In this document: positions 10,297 to 17,494 of the stretch, in pieces
Position numbering within the stretch: position 1 is the stretch's first letter
Layout of the letters: every line of letters begins with the position of its first letter
Assembly (NCBI RefSeq): GCF_014042365.1
Contig: NZ_JACEZS010000014.1
Coordinates: 1 to 64,000, forward strand
Length of the DNA: 64,000 nucleotides
Source: Rugamonas fusca
GTDB lineage: Bacteria; Pseudomonadota; Gammaproteobacteria; Burkholderiales; Burkholderiaceae_D
Direction of reading: 5' to 3'
The notes under the pieces: generated by a model
Told to the model about the DNA's origin: nothing
The model's database searches: none
The model's input: only the letters and a program-made list of their open reading frames with translations
Translations under genes and position numbers: made by a program

Positions 10297-11660
10297 TTTT
10301 GATCCCCCAGGTTAGTGCTGTCGCCGGCAGCGTCCGCGGACGCGGAAGCGCCGAAATAGTTTTGCCAGGCCCAGTCGAGCCCGGCCTGATCGAGGCGCGC
10401 GGCGCGGCCTTCGTAATGGGCCAGGTCGCATAACTGGCCCAGCAAGTCGTTCGGATAGCAGGCCATCAGCGGCCGCCCTTCGCGCCCGTGGCGGGCGCGC
10501 AGCAGGTAGTCATACATGGCCTCGTCCCAGTCCAGGCCCAGCCGCTCGCACACCTGGCGGAACACGGTGCGGTACAGCGGCTCGGGCAAGGGCCCCACGT
10601 GGATCTTGTAGCCCAGGCGGCGCAGGAAGGCGCCGTCGGCCAGTTCCTCGGGCTGCAGGTTGGACGAGAACACCACGATCATGTCGAACGGCACGGCGAA
10701 CTTGTAGCCGTTCTGCAGGGCCAGGAAGTCGACGTGGCGGTCCAGCGGCACGATCCAGCGGTTCATCAGTTCCACCGCCGAGCAGCGCTGGCGCCCCAGG
10801 TCGTCGATCACGAGGATGCCGCCGTTGGCCTTCAGGTGGGGCGGCGCCTGGTACAGGCGGGCGCCATGGTCGAAGCGCAAGTCCAGCATCTCGATGGTCA
10901 GCTCGCCGCCGGTGAGCACGGCCGGGCGCTGGCAGCGCACCCAGCGCTGGTCGCGCGTGTAGCGGCGGTCGAACTGGCTGCCGGCCGGCGCGTCCTCGGG
11001 CACGGCCGGGTGCACCACGGGGTCGTAGATGGGCACCACGGCGCCATCGATCAGGATCGCGTGGGGAATGGGCACTTCGCCTTCGAGCAGGCCGTGCAGC
11101 CGCTCGGCCAGGTAGCTCTTGCCGCTGCCGGCCGGGCCGTGCAGGAAGATGGCGCGCCCGGAATTGAAGGCCGCGCCCAGCTGGTCGAGCAGGGCCGGGC
11201 GCACCACCACGCCCTCGTACACGCGCTGCATGTGGGCGCGCGACAGGGGCTGGTGGGTCACGCTGTGGCGCCGGATCTGGGCCACGTAGTCGGCATAGGC
11301 CACGGGCGCGGGACCGGCGTAGGCGTCGCGCAGGGCCGCCTCCTGGGCCCGCAGGCGGCCCAGGTCGGTCAGGTTGAAGCACAGGTCGGCGTCCGTGCCG
11401 CTGGCGCCGCGGCGCGTGACATCGCACAGCTTTTCCGCGCGCATGGGCGCCAGTACGGCGTCGAGCACGCTCACCGGCAGCCTGGTGGCGCCGGCCAGTT
11501 CGCTCAGGTGCATCTGGCCATGCTGGGCCAGTATCTTGCACAGCAAATCGACCAGGAACAGCTGCGGCAGACCCGTCTCCTCGACCGTGCGCGGGGCGGG
11601 CGCGCGCAAGGGGTCGGCGACGGTGGCGCTGGTGGCGGGCAGGGTGGTGGCCAACATCAT
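10293..11660 (-). CDS. AAA+ ATPase of the Tad locus
   Basis: The 455-aa protein starts at MMLATTLPAT with a GAGG ribosome site five bases upstream. Residues about 35-105 look like a winged-helix region (LFLVDLLCKILAQHG...LCFNLTDLGRLRAQEAAL). The ATPase core has Walker A GPAGSGKS (175-182), Walker B ILVIDDLG (about 282-289) and a sensor-1-like VVFSSNLQPEEL. It is soluble, with no signal. It is not one of the core Tad proteins and sits between the methyltransferase and cpaB, coupled to cpaB by ATGA. A regulatory or chaperone-like role in pilus biogenesis is inference. Alternatives are a MoxR-like or IstB/DnaC-like remodeller. Confidence 0.8.
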   Translation of the reverse strand: MMLATTLPATSATVADPLRAPAPRTVEETGLPQLFLVDLLCKILAQHGQMHLSELAGATRLPVSVLDAVLAPMRAEKLCDVTRRGASGTDADLCFNLTDLGRLRAQEAALRDAYAGPAPVAYADYVAQIRRHSVTHQPLSRAHMQRVYEGVVVRPALLDQLGAAFNSGRAIFLHGPAGSGKSYLAERLHGLLEGEVPIPHAILIDGAVVPIYDPVVHPAVPEDAPAGSQFDRRYTRDQRWVRCQRPAVLTGGELTIEMLDLRFDHGARLYQAPPHLKANGGILVIDDLGRQRCSAVELMNRWIVPLDRHVDFLALQNGYKFAVPFDMIVVFSSNLQPEELADGAFLRRLGYKIHVGPLPEPLYRTVFRQVCERLGLDWDEAMYDYLLRARHGREGRPLMACYPNDLLGQLCDLAHYEGRAARLDQAGLDWAWQNYFGASASADAAGDSTNLGDQK

Positions 11661-11677
11661 GCTATCCTCGATCGTTG

Positions 11678-12310
11678 TCAGAACAGGCGTGGAATCACGC
11701 GGTACTTCACTTGTGCCATGTACGCCAGGTAGCGCGGATCGCGCGCCAGGAAGCGTTCCTCGCGCAGCAGGCGCGCCACCATCAGGGCGCCGGACAAGAC
11801 GCTGACGGCGACGTTGAGCGCGCTCGTGTTGTTGACGATGTAGCCGGCGTAGGACAGCAGGTAGCTGGCGTACAGCGGATGGCGTACCACGCTGTACAGG
11901 CCGCCCGTCTTGAGCGTGCGGTGGGCCGCCACCAGGCCGAAGCTGCGGTTCAGCGACAGCAGGCCGGCGATCTGGATCAGCACGCCGGCCACGATCATCA
12001 GGCGGGCCGCCGGCACCACGGTCTCGCCGGTGGGCGAGAACAGGAACGGGACGAACGTGGCGGCGATGGCCAGGCCCCAGTCGAGCGGGCTGGCGGACAC
12101 GCGCGCCGGTTCCGAGCGGATCAGGAACAGCACCGCCACCAGCGATTCGGAGGCGCAAAACAGCAGGTAGCTCCAGTCGCCGCTGCGCAGGAACGCTTGC
12201 AGGTGGGCGTAGCAGAACAGGCCCCAGGCCCAGGCCAGCAGCATGCCCAGGGCCAGGTTCAGGGGCCGCGAGCGCAGCAGCATGGCCAGCCGGTGTGGTG
12301 TGGTGTTCAT
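11678..12310 (-). CDS. ICMT-like integral membrane methyltransferase
   Basis: This 210-aa protein begins at MNTTPHRLAMLLRSRP, overlapping the tadV stop by ATGA. It has several hydrophobic helices and the signature of the isoprenylcysteine methyltransferase/PEMT family: HRTLKTGGLYSVVRHPLYAS (about residues 129-148), which contributes to SAM and substrate binding. Bacteria lack prenylated proteins, so the substrate is unknown. Its direct coupling to tadV, a prepilin peptidase lacking its own N-methyltransferase domain, makes pilin N-methylation a reasonable guess, but this is inference. Confidence 0.8.
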   Translation of the reverse strand: MNTTPHRLAMLLRSRPLNLALGMLLAWAWGLFCYAHLQAFLRSGDWSYLLFCASESLVAVLFLIRSEPARVSASPLDWGLAIAATFVPFLFSPTGETVVPAARLMIVAGVLIQIAGLLSLNRSFGLVAAHRTLKTGGLYSVVRHPLYASYLLSYAGYIVNNTSALNVAVSVLSGALMVARLLREERFLARDPRYLAYMAQVKYRVIPRLF

Positions 12311-12897
12311 AGCAGGTTGCTCCAGGCGGGCACGCGCGCCAGCAGCAGTTGCAGCGCGGTGCCGGTGGCGATGGCGATGGCATAGGCCAGCTTGCCGGTG
12401 GGGACGGGCGGGGCATCCAGGCGGGTCGTGCCGCCCGTGCCGGCCCGCACCAGCGCGTGCAGCAGCAACTGGCGCAGGTTGGCCAGCACTTGCGCCAGCC
12501 GGCCGCTGCCCAGCGCCACCAGCAGCGCCAGCACGCCGCCGGCCAGCATGGTCAGCAGGGCCGCGCCCAGCACGTCGCGCGGGCCCAGGAAGGCGCCGCA
12601 CATGGCCATCAGCTTGACGTCGCCGGCGCCCATGGCGCCCAGCAGGTACATGGGCAGCAGCAGGGCCAGGCCCAGGCCCAGGCCGGCCAGGCCGTCGAGC
12701 AGGCCCAGCGCGCCGAAGGGCGTGGCGAACAGCCCCGCGCCCGGCGCCAGCAAGGCCTGGAACGCCAGGCCGGCCAGCGCGCCACCGAGCACCAGCCGGT
12801 TGGGGATGCGGCGCGTGCGCACGTCGTGCCAGACGGCGGCCGCCAGCAGGGCGGCCAGCACGGCGGCCGGCGGCAGCATGCGTGGTTCGACGCTCAT
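12307..12897 (-). CDS. tadV: TadV/CpaA prepilin peptidase
   Basis: This 196-aa polytopic protein is an A24-type aspartyl peptidase. The two catalytic aspartates are visible: Asp25 in HDVRTRRIPN and Asp93 in the GxGD motif GAGDVKLM. Unlike PilD it lacks the cytoplasmic zinc-binding N-methyltransferase domain, as usual for TadV. Upstream in-frame codons lie inside the PAP2 gene and were rejected. It cleaves the Flp pilins and TadE-type pseudopilins of this operon. Both ends overlap neighbours by 4 nt (ATGA). Confidence 0.9.
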   Translation of the reverse strand: MSVEPRMLPPAAVLAALLAAAVWHDVRTRRIPNRLVLGGALAGLAFQALLAPGAGLFATPFGALGLLDGLAGLGLGLALLLPMYLLGAMGAGDVKLMAMCGAFLGPRDVLGAALLTMLAGGVLALLVALGSGRLAQVLANLRQLLLHALVRAGTGGTTRLDAPPVPTGKLAYAIAIATGTALQLLLARVPAWSNLL

Positions 12898-13988
12898 GGC
12901 GCGCTCCCGGCCGGCGCCGGCGCGGCGCCCGCTTCGGCGGCGCCGGCGTGGCGCTGCAGCCAGCCCACCACGGTCCAGATCAGGATGGCGCCGGCCGCAC
13001 CGACATAGCCATCGACCGCATAGTGCCAGCCCAGGTGGATGGAACCGGCCAGGATCAGCAGCGCGAACACGGTGAGCGCCACGCCGGCGGCCGGCCGCAG
13101 CCGCCAGCCCAGCAGCGCCAGCAGCGTGGAACTGGCCACATGCATGCTGGGCATGGCCGAGATGGTCAGGCCGGATACCCCGACGCCGTGGCGATAGCCT
13201 TGCCACAGCATGTCCTGCACGCGCAGGGCCAGCACCGGGATGTGGTGGTCGGCCCGGTGCAGGTATTGCATCAGGGGCGCGTACGGGTCGGGGCCGGCCA
13301 CCACCAGGTGGTAGTAGCAGGGGCCGGCCGAGGACAGCACGATGGCCATCACGTTGCCCATCACGATCCACGACAGCACGAAGCTGAGCAGGAACTGCAT
13401 GCGCAGGCGCGGCCGCTCGGTGCTGAACACCAGCCAGTACATGGTGGCGAACATGATGAAGAACCACAGGTGATAGTTGAGGTTGAGGATGGCCGTCACG
13501 ATGGGGTGGCCGGCCAGCGCCTGCAGCCAGACCCACGGTTGCACGCCACCGTGCAGCAACTGGTCGGCGGCGGCCAGCCGGGTGTCCCAGTCATAGGGAT
13601 GCAGCAGCGGGACGGCCGCCTTGGCGATGGTGAAGCTGGAGCCGAACACGGGCAGCAGCAACAGGGCCGGCAGCGCGTGCAGCAGGCGCTGGCGGGTCAG
13701 GTAAGCCTTGATGTGCTGGCCCAGGTAACGGATCAGTTCGCGCGGCCGTTTCGCCACCATGACATACAAGGCATAGGCGCACAGGGCGAACAGGGGGCCC
13801 AGCAGCAGCGAAGTGAGAAAGCCCTCCACCAGCGGCGCCATGTCGCTGCCGTCGGGGTAGCGCGCGCGCAGCACGGCCGCGCCGGCCGCATGGAGCAGCA
13901 CGATCAGCAGCAGCCAGCGGTGCGCGCGCCACGCGGCGCGCAGTTCGGCCCGCGGGCCAGGGACGGTGGTATGGGACAGGGTGTTCAT
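12894..13988 (-). CDS. PAP2-family phosphatase/phosphotransferase in the Tad operon
   Basis: This 364-aa polytopic protein has PAP2 motifs: SAGPCYYH (about 220-227), SAMPSMHVASS (277-287, His283) and SIHLGWHYAVDG (316-327, His322 and Asp326). The spacing resembles the Aur1/Ipt1-like PAP2_3 branch more than simple phosphatidate phosphatases. A C-terminal Ala/Gly/Pro tail follows. It overlaps the 58-aa Flp pilin upstream and tadV downstream by 4 nt each, so it is firmly in the pilus operon. The substrate is unknown; lipid-phosphate turnover or polyprenyl-phosphate recycling is possible. Confidence 0.85.
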   Translation of the reverse strand: MNTLSHTTVPGPRAELRAAWRAHRWLLLIVLLHAAGAAVLRARYPDGSDMAPLVEGFLTSLLLGPLFALCAYALYVMVAKRPRELIRYLGQHIKAYLTRQRLLHALPALLLLPVFGSSFTIAKAAVPLLHPYDWDTRLAAADQLLHGGVQPWVWLQALAGHPIVTAILNLNYHLWFFIMFATMYWLVFSTERPRLRMQFLLSFVLSWIVMGNVMAIVLSSAGPCYYHLVVAGPDPYAPLMQYLHRADHHIPVLALRVQDMLWQGYRHGVGVSGLTISAMPSMHVASSTLLALLGWRLRPAAGVALTVFALLILAGSIHLGWHYAVDGYVGAAGAILIWTVVGWLQRHAGAAEAGAAPAPAGSAP

Positions 13989-14161
13989 TGCATGGCGAGG
14001 ACCACCTGGTCCTTGACGTGTTCAAACAGCAGTTGCACCTGGGTGCCGACGGAGACCACGGCGCCGACGATGATGACGGCGATCAGGGCGGCCAGCAGCG
14101 CGTATTCAATGGCGGTGACGGCCGAGCTGTCCTGATGAAAACGCAGCAGCCAATGGTTCAC
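13985..14161 (-). CDS. flp: Flp-family pilin, 58 aa, GTG start
   Basis: The start is GTG with GGGAGG about six bases upstream. The peptide opens with a short leader (about 14 residues) and then VTAIEYALLAALIAVIIVGA, the Flp pilin core with Glu-Tyr at +5/+6. The residue before the expected cut is Ala14 where Flp pilins normally have Gly. The tail is LFEHVKDQVVLAMQ. Its TGA overlaps the PAP2 ATG by 4 nt. Probably a secondary or minor Flp subunit; processing by TadV is uncertain because of the Gly-to-Ala change. Confidence 0.82.
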   Translation of the reverse strand: MNHWLLRFHQDSSAVTAIEYALLAALIAVIIVGAVVSVGTQVQLLFEHVKDQVVLAMQ

Positions 14162-14223
14162 GTTGCACCTCCCTCAGGCAAAGTACGGCCCGCAGGGCCG
14201 GGTGCGCGTCGCGGTGCGCGGCC

Positions 14224-14287
14224 GGCGGGGTATCCCGCCCCGCCAGGCGGCGGCCTGCGGCCACCGTCTGGCGGGCACGTGGCCCGC
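14224..14287 (-). promoter_or_regulatory. Cluster of GC-rich inverted repeats between two flp genes
   Basis: Between the 57-aa and 58-aa flp genes lie three inverted repeats: GGCGGGG/CCCCGCC (14224-14230 with 14238-14244), CGCCAG/CTGGCG (14241-14246 with 14268-14273) and GCGGGC/GCCCGC (14271-14276 with 14282-14287). No T-run follows, so this is not a classic terminator. RNA hairpins here could slow RNases or attenuate read-through so that the upstream pilin accumulates above the downstream machinery. That function is inference. Confidence 0.5.
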
Positions 14288-14288
14288 A

Positions 14289-14462
14289 TCAGGTGTTGGC
14301 CGTCTTCAGGTTGTTGCCAACGGTGGAGAAGGTCTTGTTCAACTGGGTGCCGACGATGGTGACGGCGGCGATGATGACGACGGCGATCAGGGCTGCGATC
14401 AGGCCATATTCAATGGCCGTCACGCCGTCTTCTTCGCGCAGGAATTTCTGGATAGCTTTCAT
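14289..14462 (-). CDS. flp: Major Flp-family pilin, 57 aa
   Basis: ATG start with GAGGAG ribosome site. The sequence is canonical: leader MKAIQKFLREEDG, cleavage after Gly13, then VTAIEYGLIAALIAVVIIAA with Glu at +5 and Tyr at +6, and a hydrophilic tail QLNKTFSTVGNNLKTANT. Mature length would be 44 residues. It lies second in the operon, 72 nt after the 48-aa pilin-like gene, and is followed by a hairpin cluster. It is the best candidate for the structural subunit of the tight-adherence pilus. Confidence 0.95.
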   Translation of the reverse strand: MKAIQKFLREEDGVTAIEYGLIAALIAVVIIAAVTIVGTQLNKTFSTVGNNLKTANT

Positions 14463-14534
14463 GATCAATACTCCTCAAGATGGATGGGACAGTCGCACCA
14501 AACAGTCCGGATTCCGAGGCGCTGGTGCGTCGCC

Positions 14535-14681
14535 TCAGAAATTCTTGCCAAGCGCCAGCAATACGATGACGCACACGACGGCGATCAGCGAGGCCACCAG
14601 CACCGTTTCGTAAAACGTCGCTCCGCTTTCCCCCCGGAGGAAACGCTGCCAGGGCGTGGGCGAAGGGTCGATGTCACGCAT
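14535..14681 (-). CDS. Short Flp-like pilin or pseudopilin, 48 aa
   Basis: A 48-codon frame starts with ATG, GGGAG six bases upstream, as the first gene of the Tad operon. The leader MRDIDPSPTPWQRFLRGESG ends in Gly20, followed by ATFYETVLVASLIAVV, giving Glu at +5 as in type IVb prepilins. The chain then stops right after the hydrophobic helix (VIVLLALGKNF), with almost no C-terminal domain. The mature peptide would be only 28 residues. Prepilin motif, ribosome site and position support a real gene. A role as helper or initiator subunit is inference. Confidence 0.75.
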   Translation of the reverse strand: MRDIDPSPTPWQRFLRGESGATFYETVLVASLIAVVCVIVLLALGKNF

Positions 14682-14786
14682 ACGGCGCTCCCAGGTGGAT
14701 AGGTTGGTTCAGCCTTGCCAGTCTCAGCCGGCACCGAAACCGTACTGATGAGTTCACTATAAAGAAAGGAGTGTTGCGCCACATCA

Positions 14787-14853
14787 GACAACTGTCCTTT
14801 TTTTGCCGGGACAAAACGCCCTTTTTGCAAGAGCAATTCCATGACATTTGTCA
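14787..14853 (-). promoter_or_regulatory. Sigma-54-like promoter of the Tad operon with flanking GACA-N2-TGTC palindromes
   Basis: On the minus strand at 14841-14826 the sequence TGGAATTGCTCTTGCA fits the -24/-12 pattern (TGG...TTGCA, GG and GC separated by exactly 10 nt). A start site would fall near 14816, about 135 nt before the first pilin ATG. A perfect palindrome TGACATTTGTCA (14842-14853) abuts it upstream, and a second GACA-N2-TGTC site (14787-14796) lies downstream of the predicted start. Expression may need an enhancer-binding protein, which is not in this window. A TATAGT at 14761-14756 is a weaker sigma-70 alternative. Confidence 0.45.
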
Positions 14854-14969
14854 CGAGAAAGGAATGTTGTCAAAATGAATATGCGGCGCACGGGCGCGGC
14901 GGCGCGGCGGCGAGCGGACAGGCGGGGGACACGGGCAGGTTCGGGGCCCGGCGGGGAGGCGGCAGGCGC

Positions 14970-15650
14970 TTAGCGTTCTTGCGGTTCGGCGCGCTGGGTG
15001 GTCATGAACACATACAGGTCCAGGCGGTTGGTCACGCCCAGCTTGTGGTAGATCGACGTCAGGTGGTTGCGCAGCGTGTGGTCGGAGATGAACAGGGTCT
15101 GGGCCAGCGCCTTGTTGCCGCCGCCACCGGCCGCGATCAGGTCGCAGATCTGGCGTTCCTTGGCCGTCAGGCTGGCCAGCTTGTCGGCCCCGGCGTCGCA
15201 CTTGCGGCGCTTGGGCGGGTTGCGCATGTCGTCGAAGATGCGGCCCAGGATGCCCTGGTCCAGCCACAGCTCGCCCTGGTGCAGCTTGCGGATCGCTTGC
15301 AGCACCACGTCGGCCGCCGCGTCCTTGCCCACCACGCCGCGGGCGCCGTGCAGCACGGCCGCGTCGAGCTGGGACGCATCGCGCGTGCCGCTGAGCACCA
15401 GCACGCGCGCGCCGCTGCCATTGACGAGCTCGGCCAAGATGCCCAGCGAGCTGGTGCCATCCAGGTCCAGGTCCAGCACGATCACGTCGGGCGAGAGCGC
15501 CCGGGACTGGGCCAGGGCGCCGTCGCAGTCGGCCGCGCAGCCCACCACGCGCATGGTGTCGCCCTCGCTTTCGATCAGCTTGCGCAAGCCCCAGATCATG
15601 GTTTGATGGTCGTCCACGAGCAGGACGCGGATGGGGGGATCAGTAGACAC
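14970..15650 (-). CDS. NarL/LuxR-type response regulator
   Basis: The chosen start is GTG at 15650 (VSTDPPIRVLLVDDHQTM), preceded by GAGAAAGG; a TTG at 15674 overlapping the kinase stop is the alternative. The 226-aa protein has a receiver domain with acidic pocket (VDD), phospho-acceptor Asp in VIVLDLDLDG, and a C-terminal LuxR-type helix-turn-helix (LTAKERQICDLIAAG...ISDHTLRNHLTSIYHKLGV). It is encoded right after its histidine kinase and faces the Tad promoter region in the same direction, so Tad pilus control is likely but unproven. The linker KRRKCDAGADK is basic. Confidence 0.9.
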   Translation of the reverse strand: MSTDPPIRVLLVDDHQTMIWGLRKLIESEGDTMRVVGCAADCDGALAQSRALSPDVIVLDLDLDGTSSLGILAELVNGSGARVLVLSGTRDASQLDAAVLHGARGVVGKDAAADVVLQAIRKLHQGELWLDQGILGRIFDDMRNPPKRRKCDAGADKLASLTAKERQICDLIAAGGGGNKALAQTLFISDHTLRNHLTSIYHKLGVTNRLDLYVFMTTQRAEPQER

Positions 15651-15670
15651 GTTATGGCCTTTCTCTCGTT

Positions 15671-17335
15671 TCAAATGGGGATGGTGATGTGCACCATGGT
15701 GCTGCGTTCCGCGCCGGGCAGCACCTCGGCCTGGCCACCCAGGGCCAGCGCCCGTTCCGCGATGGAATGGGGGCGGAAATTGGTCACGGCCTCGGTGGCG
15801 CAGTCATTCTCGATACGGATGTCCAGTTCGCGCTCGCTGCACGCGAGCGTGACGGCGCCGGCGCGCGCGTCGGTGTGCTTGCAGATATTGCTGATGCCCT
15901 CGCTGACGATCTGGAACACTTCGGCCGCCAGCCGGTCGTTGCCGCGCAACTGGCCGCGGCTGTGGATGGCGATGTCGATGCCGTAGAACTGCTTGACCTG
16001 GCTGGCGTGGCGCCGCAGCGCCAGCAGCAGTTCCGGTTCGCTCAAGCCCTGGCGGCCGGCCCGGAAGCTGCTGGCGTAGCGGCGCAGGTCGCCGATCACC
16101 TTGGTCGTCATCGCTTGCAGGTTGTCCAGTTCCGGCAGCAGGGGATTGTCGGGCGCGGCCTGCTTGCGGATGGCGCTCAGGCCGTGGCTCAGGCCGATGT
16201 ACGGTTGCACGGTGGTGTCGTGCAGGTCGCGCGCGATGCGCTCGCGCTCGCGCTGGGAGGCGTCGGAGGCGATGCGGTCGAGCAGCTCGATGTTCTCGAT
16301 CACGGGGAACACCTGGCTGACGATGTGCAGCAAGAACTGCGCGTCCTGGCGGCTCAGTTCAGGGCGCCCGGTGACGACGATCAGGCGGCCCTCGCCCGTG
16401 CGCAGCGGCACCGGCACGGTGACCAGGGCGCCGGCGTCGAGCAGTTCGGCCAGGTCGCTGGCTGCATCGGGCGCCATGCGCACCCAGCGCTGGCGGGTGG
16501 CCAGGTATTCGCGCGCCAGCGCGTGGCGGCGCAGCAGGCCGTCCAGCGGGCGCGTGTACAGCACCGTGCGCCCGGCGCTGAAGGCCAGCAGGGGCGCGGC
16601 CGCTTCGGCCGAAAGGCGGGTCGGCTGCGGCGTGCGTCCCGCCTGTTCGCCGCTGGCTGCCCGCAGCGACCAGTGTTCGGCACCGCTCTCGCGCATCAGC
16701 AGGATGCAGCGGCTGGCGCCATAGAACTGGCGGATCTTCTCGAGCACGGTGGCGATGGTCTGGTCCACCCCGAAGCGGGGATTCGATTGCTGGGTCACCT
16801 CGTGCAGCAGGGCCAGCCGCCGCTGCTGCGACACCACCAGCCCGCCCCAGTGGGCGATCATGTAGCCCAGCGCCAGCAGGAAGGTGGCGCGCAGCAGCAC
16901 CCGCGACAGGGCCGCGTCGGTGTGGGCCGTGACGGCCGTGGTGGCGAACAGCGCGGTCGACACCAGCGTGGTGCGGGCCCCGGCCTCGAAGCCGAAGGTG
17001 AACGAGGCGGCCAGGATGGAGAAGAAGAAGAACAGGAAAAAGAAGCTGTTGCTGCCGCCCGTGACGAGCACGATCAGGTAGAACCAGCCCACGTCGAGCC
17101 AGTAGGCCACGTGCGGGCGCAGCCGGGGCGAGGCGAACAGGTTCAATACCAGGCTGTGCAGCAGGTAGCCGGCGAATACGAAGATGGTGAAGTCGTTCAT
17201 CCGGCCCACGCCGGTCGGGTCGATGAACAGCGTGAGCAGGCACGTCATGGCCAGCACCAGGCGCATCCGGTTGACCATGGAGGCGTCGGTGGGGTCTTTC
17301 ACGTGCCGGGGGGGGATCAGAATGTTGTCGCTCAC
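15671..17335 (-). CDS. NarX/DegS-type sensor histidine kinase with membrane and GAF-like domains
   Basis: GTG start at 17335 with GGAG five bases upstream; a TTG 13 codons earlier is less supported. The 554-aa protein has several hydrophobic helices (about residues 20-165, including a phenylalanine-rich run), a GAF-like region (about 185-345), a HisKA_3 box RERERIARDLHDTTVQPYIG with His372, and a degenerate HATPase_c (VFQIVSEGISNICKHTDARA). It phosphorylates the adjacent NarL-type regulator. A membrane-embedded sensor rather than a periplasmic loop is suggested by short loops. The signal is unknown. Confidence 0.88.
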   Translation of the reverse strand: MSDNILIPPRHVKDPTDASMVNRMRLVLAMTCLLTLFIDPTGVGRMNDFTIFVFAGYLLHSLVLNLFASPRLRPHVAYWLDVGWFYLIVLVTGGSNSFFFLFFFFSILAASFTFGFEAGARTTLVSTALFATTAVTAHTDAALSRVLLRATFLLALGYMIAHWGGLVVSQQRRLALLHEVTQQSNPRFGVDQTIATVLEKIRQFYGASRCILLMRESGAEHWSLRAASGEQAGRTPQPTRLSAEAAAPLLAFSAGRTVLYTRPLDGLLRRHALAREYLATRQRWVRMAPDAASDLAELLDAGALVTVPVPLRTGEGRLIVVTGRPELSRQDAQFLLHIVSQVFPVIENIELLDRIASDASQRERERIARDLHDTTVQPYIGLSHGLSAIRKQAAPDNPLLPELDNLQAMTTKVIGDLRRYASSFRAGRQGLSEPELLLALRRHASQVKQFYGIDIAIHSRGQLRGNDRLAAEVFQIVSEGISNICKHTDARAGAVTLACSERELDIRIENDCATEAVTNFRPHSIAERALALGGQAEVLPGAERSTMVHITIPI

Positions 17336-17494
17336 AAGCGCTCCAGCCCAGTTTTCTTGCTGGTCTTGTAACAATTGGTTCAGTCTAACGGCAGACGGCG
17401 CAAGCGTCCATATCCTTGGATCAAATTTGTTGTATCAATAACGGCGATGCCACAGTCGGGGGTTTTATAGCACGAGCGTGCGCCGCCGTGCCCG

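Noticed and set aside
14756..14761. TATAGT as a sigma-70 -10 box for the Tad operon
   Set aside because: No acceptable -35 hexamer 16-18 nt upstream; the sigma-54-like element fits spacing rules better, though neither is proven.
14585..14854. 89-codon frame over the Tad promoter region
   Set aside because: It runs through the mini-pilin gene in another frame, has no ribosome site, and its sequence shows no family features.
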